Source of the DNA: Thermoplasmata archaeon
Lineage (GTDB): Archaea > Thermoplasmatota > Thermoplasmata > Halarchaeoplasmatales > Halarchaeoplasmataceae
Assembly (NCBI GenBank): GCA_019594305.1
Contig: JAFDTZ010000016.1
Span: 1-23,309 of the forward strand
DNA length: 23,309 nucleotides
Reading direction: 5' to 3'
Shown here piece by piece: positions 6,869 to 14,555 of the stretch (within the stretch, counting starts at the first letter, position 1; each line of letters opens with the position of its first letter). The notes under the pieces are model-generated. The model was given only the letters and a program-made list of their open reading frames with translations, was not told the origin of the DNA and ran no database searches. Both the position numbers and the translations under genes were made by a program.

Positions 6869-8671
6869 ATGGCAGAGAGATATCCTTTGGAGAAACTAGC
6901 TAGTTTACCCGAATTTTACCACCCTACGGCGTCACCGGACGGAGATAAGATAGCATTTTATTGGGATAAGTCCGGTAGGAACGAACTATACTTGTTAGAT
7001 AGAAAAACCTGCGGTGTTAGACAGTTGAGCAGCGGCAACGTACCTAAAAATGCAAGATGGTTCATCATGTGGCATAGTATAGGCAAAAAAATACTGTTTC
7101 ACAAGGATGATGCCGGCAACGAGCAGAATAACCTGTATTCCATAGATATGGAAGGCAACGTTAAAAAAGAGGTGGAGATGGATGGCCAGTGCATTCTGCA
7201 AGATATAAGCCCAGACGGTGAATATTTACTTTTTCTCAGCGATAAAGATGAACAACTAAATTTATTCAGATACTCTTTCAGTAGCGGTGATATAGATAAA
7301 TTGACGGAATACAAATTACCGGTCATGGGCGGGGTCTACAGCCCCGATGGAAGATGGGTAGCATACCAAGCTAACGAATCCGACGACCTGTTAAATAAGG
7401 ATATATACATTTGTAGATTCGATGGCTCAGAGAAGAGAAAACTGGATATAGGGGACGATGGTGCCGAGAATGGTCCGGTGAGTTGGTCGCCTGACGGGAA
7501 AAAACTACTTGTGACAGATAATTCAAAAGACATGAATAGACCAGGTATATATCATGTAGATGAGGATATGGTAGAATGGTTGGGCAGTTGTGGTCACGAA
7601 GAAAAACCTGTGGCCTTTCGACCGAACGGAAAGGGTTTTCTCGGTTTTAGGATAAGAAACGCTTCTTGGATTCCAATATACTTCACAGAGGAGGGAGAGA
7701 TTAACGAACTTGAGATCGAGGAAGGCGTATGCGGTTTCCCATTCGGGGATACTAAAGGTGTTTTCATCTCCGACGATTCGTTCATCGTTGCCCACACCAA
7801 GGCGGATAAAAGAAAAGAACTTCTGGAATATAATTTACGAACGGACAATTACAAAGTGCTGCTGGAAGGTGAATATGGAGATATAGACCCGGAAACCTTC
7901 GTCCCCGCAGAGTATTTAAGATACGAATCGTACGACGGATTGGAGATCGGTGCCTTATTATACGATTCCGGAGTAAGACCTTCTCCCGCCGTAGTGATGG
8001 TACACGGAGGACCCCACGCTCAATCGATCAATGGTTTCAATATATATGCTCAATTCTTAGCCAGTAGAGGCTATACCGTACTACAACCTAACTACAGAGG
8101 TTCCATCGGTAGAGGTAGAAAGTTCAAGAGGATGATACAAATGGACTGGGGTGGAAAAGAACAGGACGATATCGCCACCGGAGCCGAATGGCTCAAAGAA
8201 CAGGATTGGATCGATGAAGATAGAGTGGCAGTCTTCGGGGGGTCATATGGGGGCTATTCCGTTTATATGCAGATGGTTAAGTACCCTGAGCTATGGACAA
8301 CCGGAGTCGCCTGGGTCGGTATCACCGACTTGCATAAACTATACGAAAAGGATATGCCGCATTTCCAGGCCATGTTGAAAGAACAACTAGGTGACCCCAA
8401 AGAGAACTACAAACTGTGGAGAGAGAGGAGCCCCATAGAACATATAGAAAAAATGAGAAGACCGATACTGATGATACACGGAGTTAACGACCCCAGATGC
8501 CCAATAGACCAGGCAAGGATATTCAAAGATGGGTTGGAAAAAATGGGTTGGAAAGAAGGTGAAGATTTTGAGTACGAAGAGCTCTCTGAAGAAGGGCATG
8601 GTAGTACCGACATAAACCAGAAAATAAGGGCTTTCAAGATACTGGAAGATTTTCTGGAAAGAAGACTGTGA
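6869..8671 (+). CDS. S9 family acylaminoacyl-peptidase / prolyl oligopeptidase-type serine peptidase
   Basis: A 600-residue two-domain peptidase. Residues about 1-330 are a beta-propeller with repeated SPDG motifs (for example SPDGEYLLF, SPDGRWVAY, SPDGKKLLV), which in this family limits access to small peptides. The alpha/beta-hydrolase domain (about 345-600) carries MVHGGPH of the oxyanion region, the nucleophile Ser459 in GGSYGG, Asp541 in GVNDPRCP and His577 in EEGHG, a full catalytic triad. There is no signal peptide, so it acts in the cytosol, releasing blocked amino acids or trimming short peptides. It is probably a single-gene, leaderless transcript and ends six bases from the convergent sucC. 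Acylaminoacyl-peptidase and dipeptidyl-peptidase specificities cannot be told apart from the sequence. Confidence 0.92.
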   Translation: MAERYPLEKLASLPEFYHPTASPDGDKIAFYWDKSGRNELYLLDRKTCGVRQLSSGNVPKNARWFIMWHSIGKKILFHKDDAGNEQNNLYSIDMEGNVKKEVEMDGQCILQDISPDGEYLLFLSDKDEQLNLFRYSFSSGDIDKLTEYKLPVMGGVYSPDGRWVAYQANESDDLLNKDIYICRFDGSEKRKLDIGDDGAENGPVSWSPDGKKLLVTDNSKDMNRPGIYHVDEDMVEWLGSCGHEEKPVAFRPNGKGFLGFRIRNASWIPIYFTEEGEINELEIEEGVCGFPFGDTKGVFISDDSFIVAHTKADKRKELLEYNLRTDNYKVLLEGEYGDIDPETFVPAEYLRYESYDGLEIGALLYDSGVRPSPAVVMVHGGPHAQSINGFNIYAQFLASRGYTVLQPNYRGSIGRGRKFKRMIQMDWGGKEQDDIATGAEWLKEQDWIDEDRVAVFGGSYGGYSVYMQMVKYPELWTTGVAWVGITDLHKLYEKDMPHFQAMLKEQLGDPKENYKLWRERSPIEHIEKMRRPILMIHGVNDPRCPIDQARIFKDGLEKMGWKEGEDFEYEELSEEGHGSTDINQKIRAFKILEDFLERRL

Positions 8672-8677
8672 AGATGT

Positions 8678-9775
8678 TCACTCCCTTATCTCAACGGCCT
8701 TCTTCGCCCCTTCTTCCATATCGTCAACGGTTTCATACCCGGCTTCCTTAAGCATCTCTTTCGCCTTTTCTTCGTTGGTTCCGAGCATCCTCACCACCGT
8801 AGGTATGGTAGGGTTAAAATCGATGATGCCCTGGGCAATTTTATCACATTGGGTGATACCACCGAAGATATTGAGGTACATTGAGCGGACACCCTCTTTC
8901 ATGCCGATTATCTCTAGCGCGTGTTGCATATCCTCGGTACCGGCACCACCCCCTAGATCCAAAAAGCACGATGCGGCGCCACCGTATTCCGCTACCGCAT
9001 CAAGGGTTGCCATTACCAGTCCTGCACCGCTTCCGACTATGCCTATATCACCATCAAGGTCTACGTATGCAAGGTCATAATCATCCGCCAGCTTTTCGCG
9101 TTCAGTTATCGTCTGGCTCTCTTTGCGATCGAATTTCTGACGGTAGAGTGCGTTATCGTCTATGTTGAACACAGCATCTATGGCAAGCAAGCCATCCGGG
9201 GTAGACACCAGGGGGTTGATCTCCGCAAGTTCGGAGTCATAATCTTCGAAGGCGGAATAGAGTTTTACGGCTATGCCGGACATTGTCTTCATATCTTTAC
9301 CGCTTAAACCTACAGATTCCGCAAGGTACAAGGAATCGTGGTATTGGATCCCTATTAGGGGATCGATGTGTTTCTTAGCTATTTTATCCGGGCTTTTTGC
9401 AGCTAATTCTTCTATGTTCACTCCACCTTCGGAGGTCATTATCAGAGTCGGGCGTCCGGATTCTCTGTCTATCACTATCCCTACGTAATATTCCCGGTTT
9501 ATTTCCGCCTTTTCGACGACCAAGATATTATTGACTTCCAGCCCCTGTATAGTCATACTGAAAAGTTTCTTTGCCTTTTCAATCGCTTCATCACGACTTT
9601 CCGCGAATAATATCCCTCCCGACTTTCCTCTCTTACCTACGGTTACCTGTGCCTTGAGGACGACTGGCTTTTCTACTTCCTTTATCTCTTCCGGCTTGCT
9701 TACAAGATAGCCCTTAGCCACAGGTATACCGTATTCCTCGAATATTCCGGCGGCTTCATATTCCTGGAGTTTCAT
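8678..9775 (-). CDS. sucC: Succinate-CoA ligase (ADP/GDP-forming) beta subunit
   Basis: A 365-residue ATP-grasp subunit that, with the alpha subunit, interconverts succinyl-CoA + ADP/GDP + Pi and succinate + CoA + NTP. Marks seen are MKLQEYEA at the start, the grasp region with KAQV..GKRGKSGG, SxEGGVNIEE, AEINPLV...DDNALYR (metal and nucleotide site), GAGLVMATLD, FLDLGGGA and NIFGGITQCDKIA. The length is slightly under the usual 380-390. The start has GTGATC just upstream and a TATA box at 9819-9826. The alpha subunit gene (sucD), normally immediately downstream, is absent here: the next gene is the convergent peptidase. The alpha partner must be encoded elsewhere, or this subunit pairs with a different CoA-ligase alpha chain. 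Confidence 0.92.
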   Translation of the reverse strand: MKLQEYEAAGIFEEYGIPVAKGYLVSKPEEIKEVEKPVVLKAQVTVGKRGKSGGILFAESRDEAIEKAKKLFSMTIQGLEVNNILVVEKAEINREYYVGIVIDRESGRPTLIMTSEGGVNIEELAAKSPDKIAKKHIDPLIGIQYHDSLYLAESVGLSGKDMKTMSGIAVKLYSAFEDYDSELAEINPLVSTPDGLLAIDAVFNIDDNALYRQKFDRKESQTITEREKLADDYDLAYVDLDGDIGIVGSGAGLVMATLDAVAEYGGAASCFLDLGGGAGTEDMQHALEIIGMKEGVRSMYLNIFGGITQCDKIAQGIIDFNPTIPTVVRMLGTNEEKAKEMLKEAGYETVDDMEEGAKKAVEIRE

Positions 9776-9818
9776 ATCGGATCACTATTCCTTATGTATA
9801 GATTGTGATAAACAGGTG

Positions 9819-9826
9819 TTATAAAA
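9819..9826 (-). promoter_or_regulatory. TATA box of sucC
   Basis: On the minus strand TTTTATAA lies about 48 bases before the sucC ATG at 9775. The predicted leader of some 20 bases contains GTGATC as ribosome binding site. Confidence 0.45.
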
Positions 9827-9854
9827 TAGTTGTGTGAAAAGATGGGGGAAACGA

Positions 9855-9862
9855 TTAAATAC
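9855..9862 (+). promoter_or_regulatory. TATA box of the DUF401 permease gene
   Basis: TTAAATAC is centred about 26 bases before the ATG at 9885. There is no ribosome binding site between them, so a leaderless transcript is likely. This promoter is back-to-back with that of sucC. Confidence 0.55.
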
Positions 9863-9884
9863 TTTTTAACACACGACGTACTCG

Positions 9885-11096
9885 ATGTATGATATCCTGG
9901 GAATATTGGCAGCCTTCCTGGTTCTCGGAATATTCATTTCAAAAAAAATAGATTTTGGTATAGCCATGATATCCGCTACAGCGGTACTGCTGCTTTTTCT
10001 AAACCCTACCCCCGAAGCTATACGATGGTTATACGACATACTACTCGAAAGAGAAACTATCAATCTGGTTGCTATAATAGTCCTGATAGGATCAATCGGT
10101 TTCTTATACAGGGATTCAAAACAGATAAACAGGATCATAGAAGAATTACGTACCGCAGTACCGGATAGCAGGGCCGTTGTGGCGGCCATACCCGCTATAT
10201 TCGGTCTTATGCCACTTCCCGGCGGTGCGCTGGTATCGGCACCTATGATTGACGAGGAAGGTGATCGCCTGGGTTTGGAAGGAGTTGACAAGGCATTCAT
10301 CAACTGGTGGTTCAGACATATTTGGTTTTTTATATATCCCTTGGGACTTGGTATGATCCTGGCCGCTGGCATAACCGGCGTCAACATATACAAGATAGCA
10401 CTTTTCAATATACCCATATTTATAGTTCATTTGATCGTAGGCATTCATTTTGGTTTGGGCGGCATTGAAAGAGAAAAACATTCGCCCGACGGTATACCGG
10501 ATTTCATGCTTTTGCTATATGATTTTCTACCGATAATTCTAGCACTCATGTTGAATATTATCTTCAATATTCCCTTGGTGATCACACTATCCGTAGCTGT
10601 GATCATCCTACTGTTCCAGAACCGTGAAAGGTACGGTTTAGGAGACACAAAGAGACTATTGAATGAAGGTATATCTAAAAATCTTATGCTCGCCGCCGTA
10701 GGTATAATGCTATTCAAGGGTACCATCGAGAGGGCCGAGGCGCTTGTACCTGTGATAGAAATACTTGAAGGGCGGGTACCGTTACTGGCGGTGGTTATAA
10801 TTAGTGCCTTCGCACTGGGTCTACTCTTAGGACATCTACCCGCCGCCGTAGGAGTGGGTATACCGGTCCTTCTTCCGATGTTACCGGTGGTGAACACTCA
10901 GATCGTCGCCATGGTTTTCATATTCATTTTGATGGGCTATATTATCTCTCCAATCCATCTTTGCATAGTTCTAACTGTTGAATACTTCAAAACGAACATG
11001 GCTAGATTCTATCGTAAAGCCGCACCCTCTATTGCCGTACTGGTGATTGGAATATTCATATGGTTTCTTATAACGGGTACATTTTCACTTTTCTGA
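9885..11096 (+). CDS. DUF401-family multi-pass membrane protein (putative permease)
   Basis: A 403-residue, very hydrophobic protein with about ten membrane spans. It carries features I associate with the DUF401 / AF0261-type family: a LMPLPGGALVSAPMID segment (about residues 107-122) and FINWWFRHIWFF (about 138-149), each starting with a conserved helix-breaking or charged motif. A symmetrical second half contains LGHLPAAVGVGIPVLLP. The family is uncharacterised but resembles anion/carboxylate transporters in having two inverted halves with Pro-Gly-rich hairpins. Its position between sucC and the fatty-acid oxidation genes makes a carboxylate cargo a reasonable guess, no more. The 3' end overlaps the convergent etfA gene by 12 bases. 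Confidence 0.75.
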   Translation: MYDILGILAAFLVLGIFISKKIDFGIAMISATAVLLLFLNPTPEAIRWLYDILLERETINLVAIIVLIGSIGFLYRDSKQINRIIEELRTAVPDSRAVVAAIPAIFGLMPLPGGALVSAPMIDEEGDRLGLEGVDKAFINWWFRHIWFFIYPLGLGMILAAGITGVNIYKIALFNIPIFIVHLIVGIHFGLGGIEREKHSPDGIPDFMLLLYDFLPIILALMLNIIFNIPLVITLSVAVIILLFQNRERYGLGDTKRLLNEGISKNLMLAAVGIMLFKGTIERAEALVPVIEILEGRVPLLAVVIISAFALGLLLGHLPAAVGVGIPVLLPMLPVVNTQIVAMVFIFILMGYIISPIHLCIVLTVEYFKTNMARFYRKAAPSIAVLVIGIFIWFLITGTFSLF

Positions 11097-12290
11097 ATTT
11101 TTTTTCTCCGCTACCTTATCAGTAAGTAGAGGAACTATTTTTTTAAGGTCTCCCACTATACCGAAATCCGCCATCTCAAATATGGGTGCCTTCGGGTCTT
11201 TATTTATAGCGATTATGTATTTTGACCCTCTTATACCTACCCGATGCTGTACCGCTCCCGATACGCCGCATACTATATACAGATCAGGTGAAATCGTCTT
11301 GCCGCTCTGTCCCACTTGTTTTGATTTTGGCATAATATCCGATTCTACTATGGGACGGCTGCAGCCTACCGTGCCTTTCATAGCCAAAGCGAGTTTTCCC
11401 AGTATATCAAATGATTCCACATCGTTTCCAACCCCTCTACCCCCTGTGATCACTATATCAGATTCTTCCACCGATATCTCTCCTGTATCTTCAGGCTCAA
11501 GAACTTCGATTATCTCTGTTTTGATGGCATCGGAAGATACTCGTATGGTGTTCTGAATGATATCGGTATTTTTGTTTTCGTCAGGTTCCAGTGGCTGCAT
11601 TACATGAGGTCTTACCGTGGCCATCTGCGGTCTTGTATTCGGGCAAACAATATCGGCCATCACGTTACCTCCGAAGGCCGGTCTCGTTTGTAGTAGTACC
11701 TTTCTTCCCTCTACCTCGGTTATGGAAAGACCGGTACAATCAGCGGTGAGTCCTAAACCTAGATGCCCGGCTACAGAAGGTGCTAGGTCCCTTCCCAAAT
11801 GTGTTGCTCCGTAAAGCACCATACTGGGTTTGTATTTTGAAATAAGGGTCACCATAGCTGTAGTGTAGGCTTCGGTGGAATAATTCTCGTATTCTTCCCC
11901 TTCTACCATGTATATCTTATCAGCACCGTAAGCACTCAATTCACCGGTTAGCGCTTCTACATCTTTTCCCATAAGAACTGCGCATAGATCCTCGCCGACT
12001 TCGTCAGCGAGCTCTCTGCCTTTTCCCAACAATTCCGGGCCGCTTGGTCTCAACTTCCCCGCATGCTGTTCGGCGAAAACCCAAACCCCCGAATACTTGG
12101 AAAAATCTGCTTTCTTTGCCATGAGAACAGGTTCGATAGCATCCACGGGACATACCGGAACGCAGACTCCGCATGATATACATAGTGCTTCCTCTACGAT
12201 AGCTAATTTATCGTCCATTTTGAGTGCGTCCACCGGGCAAACTTTTATACATTTTTCACAGCCGATGCAGTTATCTTTGATGGTAATCAG
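11085..12290 (-). CDS. etfA: Electron transfer flavoprotein alpha subunit with N-terminal 2[4Fe-4S] ferredoxin domain
   Basis: From the start I choose, 401 residues. The N-terminus is a bacterial-type two-cluster ferredoxin: Cys8/11/14/18 (CIGCEKCIKVCP) and Cys37/40/43/47 (CISCGVCVPVCP). The EtfA body follows, with TGGRGVGN and a C-terminal FAD domain (VCGVSGAVQHRVG, IIAINKDPKAPIFEMADFGIVGD). It accepts electrons from acyl-CoA dehydrogenase with EtfB, and the fused clusters offer an exit to another Fe-S protein. No ATG, GTG or TTG stands before the first cluster: the first such codon, GTG at 12233, falls inside it. The frame begins after a stop and offers CTG at 12290, seven bases after a strong GGAGG and overlapping the etfB TGA as CTGA, like the usual ATGA coupling. 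I therefore propose a CTG start. The C-terminus overlaps the convergent permease gene. Confidence 0.88.
   Translation of the reverse strand: MITIKDNCIGCEKCIKVCPVDALKMDDKLAIVEEALCISCGVCVPVCPVDAIEPVLMAKKADFSKYSGVWVFAEQHAGKLRPSGPELLGKGRELADEVGEDLCAVLMGKDVEALTGELSAYGADKIYMVEGEEYENYSTEAYTTAMVTLISKYKPSMVLYGATHLGRDLAPSVAGHLGLGLTADCTGLSITEVEGRKVLLQTRPAFGGNVMADIVCPNTRPQMATVRPHVMQPLEPDENKNTDIIQNTIRVSSDAIKTEIIEVLEPEDTGEISVEESDIVITGGRGVGNDVESFDILGKLALAMKGTVGCSRPIVESDIMPKSKQVGQSGKTISPDLYIVCGVSGAVQHRVGIRGSKYIIAINKDPKAPIFEMADFGIVGDLKKIVPLLTDKVAEKKNSEK
11098..11105 (+). terminator. Oligo-T tract after the permease gene
   Basis: Eight consecutive T on the plus strand begin two bases after the permease stop. 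They fit an archaeal intrinsic stop. The tract lies inside the 3' coding part of the convergent etfA, where it encodes Lys-Lys-Asn codons, so the signal is embedded in a coding sequence. Confidence 0.4.
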
Positions 12291-13081
12291 AGTATCCCCT
12301 CCTTTTCAAAGTAATCCATCAACTTTTGAACGGCGACCTCCGGCTCATCATCTATTATGATTCCCTCTCCCTTCGGAGGGGGTGAATAGGTTCTTACCAC
12401 AACACTTTCGGAACCTTCCAGACCGTAATCTTCTTCTTTACCGCCAATATCTTTGAAAGTCCATTCTTCGTAGGGCTTTCTTTTGCCCTTTATGATCTCC
12501 CTCATGTTGGGTATCTTCGGCAAAAATCCGGGTGTAGGCATGCACGCTATGACCACGGGTAGCGGACAACGTGTTCTTAAGAAGCCTTCGTCGGTCTCTT
12601 TCTTACAGATTATATTTTTGTCCTCTATCTTCTCAATTTCCGATACGAAGGTCAACTGTGGAATACCAAGGTGCGCCGCTACTTCCGGACCTACCTGAGC
12701 GGTGTTCCCATCTGAAGCTTCCTGACCGCAGAAGATAACATCGGCCCCGCCTAGTTTTTTGATGGCTCTGGAAAGTGTAACCGCCGTCGCCCATGTATCC
12801 GCACCTGCAAACACCCTATCCGTGAGTAATATCGCACTGTCTGCTCCGATAGCAAGGCATTTGGTGAGTGCTTCCTTTGCCTGGGGTGGCCCCATGCTTA
12901 GGGCGGTTATCTCCACATCCTCTTCCAAAGTTTCTTTGAGCTGAACGGCAACGTTCAGTGCAAACTCGTCAAATGCGTTTAGCACCGAGGGTACACCTTC
13001 ACGAATGATCGTGCCTGTTTCCGGGTCTACTTCTACCTCTGTCGTATCCGGTACCTGCTTCACGCAAACGACGAACTTCAT
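12287..13081 (-). CDS. etfB: Electron transfer flavoprotein beta subunit
   Basis: A 264-residue partner of EtfA that holds the second nucleotide/flavin site. The start MKFVVCVKQVPDTTEVEVDPETG, the segment EGVPSVLNAFDEFAL, and GQEASDGNTAQVGPEVA are typical EtfB. The N-terminal pattern is the one common in anaerobe ETFs, many of which bifurcate electrons, but bifurcation cannot be proven from this. I chose ATG 13081, with GGTGAG four bases upstream, over an in-frame ATG 51 bases earlier that would overlap the upstream gene. It lies 22 bases after the acyl-CoA dehydrogenase stop and its TGA overlaps the etfA start, so the three genes form one transcription unit. Confidence 0.94.
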   Translation of the reverse strand: MKFVVCVKQVPDTTEVEVDPETGTIIREGVPSVLNAFDEFALNVAVQLKETLEEDVEITALSMGPPQAKEALTKCLAIGADSAILLTDRVFAGADTWATAVTLSRAIKKLGGADVIFCGQEASDGNTAQVGPEVAAHLGIPQLTFVSEIEKIEDKNIICKKETDEGFLRTRCPLPVVIACMPTPGFLPKIPNMREIIKGKRKPYEEWTFKDIGGKEEDYGLEGSESVVVRTYSPPPKGEGIIIDDEPEVAVQKLMDYFEKEGIL

Positions 13082-13103
13082 TAACTCACCTTTTACCAAA
13101 CTA

Positions 13104-14375
13104 TCATTTGTAAGGTACGTAATCCGGTCCAAGGGTCTCTCTACCGATAACTATCTTCTGTATATTAGCACCGCCTTCGGCACCTACACAGTACGACATC
13201 ACGCCTCGCCATGCGGTTTCGAATATGTACTCGGAACTGTAACCCGCGGCGCCGAGCCAGTGCATCGCATCGTCGGCGGTATCCTTTGCAAGATGAGGAA
13301 CCTTGTATTTGATCATGGATATCCATTTGGCTATCTCTTTCGGTGAGTAGGTCTGCGCCTTATTGGTTCTTGCTAGCCATCCTTCTTCGTCATAACGTAC
13401 ATCCTGCATGGCCGCCACCTTCTTCACCATCAGATTACTTGCCTCCATCTCTATGTATCGTTCGACGAATTCGAACTGTATCCCTTCGTATTTCGCCAGA
13501 GGATTACCGAAAGTTTCTCTTTCCTTAATGTAATCCGCCGCCTCTTCAAGTATCCTACGGGTCACACCTACGGCACTGGCACCGATAAGTATTCTTGCAT
13601 TATCGAATCCTTCCATCGTATAGTAAAATCCCTTTCCCTTTTCGCCGAGCATATGTTCTTCGGGTACACGTACATCTTCCATGATGAAACCACCTGTTGA
13701 TATCGCATTCCTTCCTGCGTCGTCGTAGGGTTCCGCCGGGGTCAAGCCGTCACTGTCAATAGGCACGAAAAACGCCGTCATGTTCTTGTGAGGTGCACCC
13801 GGTTCTTTTGGTCCCGTGCGCACGTTTACCCAGTAGCCCCCACCTATTTTTTTCGCTTCCTCGACGCCGCTTATAAATGTTTTTTCACCGTTAAGAACCC
13901 ATTCGTCACCGTCCTTTTCACCAGTACATTTAAAGTTGGACACGTCTGAACCGCCACCGGGTTCTGTTGTAGCTATACCGATGAATTTATCACCGTTTAT
14001 CGCTGGTTTTACATACTTCTCTCGGATCACATCGTTAGCATATCTGTCTATGGTAAATCCCCAACCGGTACTGACCGCCATGAAACCGGCTGCGGTAGCT
14101 ATGCTGGGATCCACATACCCGATCACCTCTGCTATCAGTGATTGGTCCTTCCAGTTAAGCCCAAGACCGCCCCTTTCTTCAGGAACTGTACCCATTATAA
14201 CTCCAAGGTCTGCTAGTCCCTTGATTATATCCGGGGGAAACGGATGTCCTTCACGGTTCATCTTGATTACTCTATCGAGGGGTAGATTTCTTTCTGCCCA
14301 GTCGAGTATGCTTTCTTTGAATAGCTTCTGCTCTTCTGTCAAGTCCCTTTCATCCCATAAGTTTGTTTTAGCCAT
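13104..14375 (-). CDS. Acyl-CoA dehydrogenase (short-chain type likely)
   Basis: A 423-residue FAD enzyme that introduces the alpha-beta double bond into acyl-CoA and passes electrons to ETF. Seen: GIATTEPGGGSDV (133-145) and WVLNGEKTFIS (159-169) of the flavin/substrate region, RETFGNPLAKYEGIQF (286-301), and the C-terminal AEGGANIQKIVIGR (399-412). Glu400 stands where short/medium-chain enzymes have their catalytic base (YEGTxxIQ). The usual Thr after EGG/EGT is missing, so the motif is non-standard. It also holds a somewhat long insert around 170-200 with a VNVRTGPKEPGAPHKNMT stretch. It is the first gene of the minus-strand arm, followed by etfB and etfA, and is divergent from the thiolase operon. 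The genomic setting suggests butyryl-CoA as substrate; the chain length is inference. Confidence 0.93.
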   Translation of the reverse strand: MAKTNLWDERDLTEEQKLFKESILDWAERNLPLDRVIKMNREGHPFPPDIIKGLADLGVIMGTVPEERGGLGLNWKDQSLIAEVIGYVDPSIATAAGFMAVSTGWGFTIDRYANDVIREKYVKPAINGDKFIGIATTEPGGGSDVSNFKCTGEKDGDEWVLNGEKTFISGVEEAKKIGGGYWVNVRTGPKEPGAPHKNMTAFFVPIDSDGLTPAEPYDDAGRNAISTGGFIMEDVRVPEEHMLGEKGKGFYYTMEGFDNARILIGASAVGVTRRILEEAADYIKERETFGNPLAKYEGIQFEFVERYIEMEASNLMVKKVAAMQDVRYDEEGWLARTNKAQTYSPKEIAKWISMIKYKVPHLAKDTADDAMHWLGAAGYSSEYIFETAWRGVMSYCVGAEGGANIQKIVIGRETLGPDYVPYK

Positions 14376-14429
14376 TTGATAACACCTTTTTACCTTGTCT
14401 AGGATATCTGTTTCGAAATTAGAGCATCT

Positions 14430-14437
14430 ATTATAAG
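14430..14437 (-). promoter_or_regulatory. TATA box of the acyl-CoA dehydrogenase-ETF operon
   Basis: On the minus strand CTTATAAT lies about 58 bases before the ATG at 14375. It predicts a leader near 30 bases containing a GGTGTTATC-type ribosome binding site. The palindrome 14449-14469 begins 12 bases upstream of it. Confidence 0.45.
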
Positions 14438-14448
14438 TTTTGCATGGT

Positions 14449-14469
14449 ATCCTGTTTTAAAAACAGGAT
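14449..14469. promoter_or_regulatory. Perfect 9+3+9 palindrome, candidate operator between divergent fatty-acid operons
   Basis: Arms ATCCTGTTT and AAACAGGAT are exact reverse complements separated by TAA. The element lies between the two outward TATA boxes, 12 bases from the minus box and 24 from the plus box. A dimeric regulator bound here could control both arms together. No regulator gene is present in the window. Confidence 0.6.
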
Positions 14470-14492
14470 TTAAAACGTAAATCCACCAATAC

Positions 14493-14500
14493 TTTTAAAA
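14493..14500 (+). promoter_or_regulatory. TATA box of the thiolase-Hdr-PrpE operon
   Basis: TTTTAAAA is preceded by AC and lies about 60 bases before the ATG at 14556. It predicts a leader of some 30-35 bases that ends in a GGAG ribosome binding site (14544-14547). Confidence 0.5.
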
Positions 14501-14555
14501 ACGCCTTCAACTTCCGGTCTATCGAAACCGTTCAACAAACGCAGGAGAGATTTAA

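Noticed and set aside
9806..9821. TAAACAGG near the sucC promoter as a further copy of the palindromic operator
   Set aside because: It shares only a half-site core, with no matching second arm at the right spacing. A match of this length is expected by chance.
9866..10417. 183-codon open frame on the minus strand opposite the permease gene
   Set aside because: It is the shadow of a membrane-protein gene, has no family signature and no promoter or ribosome binding site, and the plus frame has clear membrane-protein motifs.
12233..12235. etfA start at GTG 12233
   Set aside because: It would cut through a clear ferredoxin motif whose four cysteines and spacing are intact just upstream.
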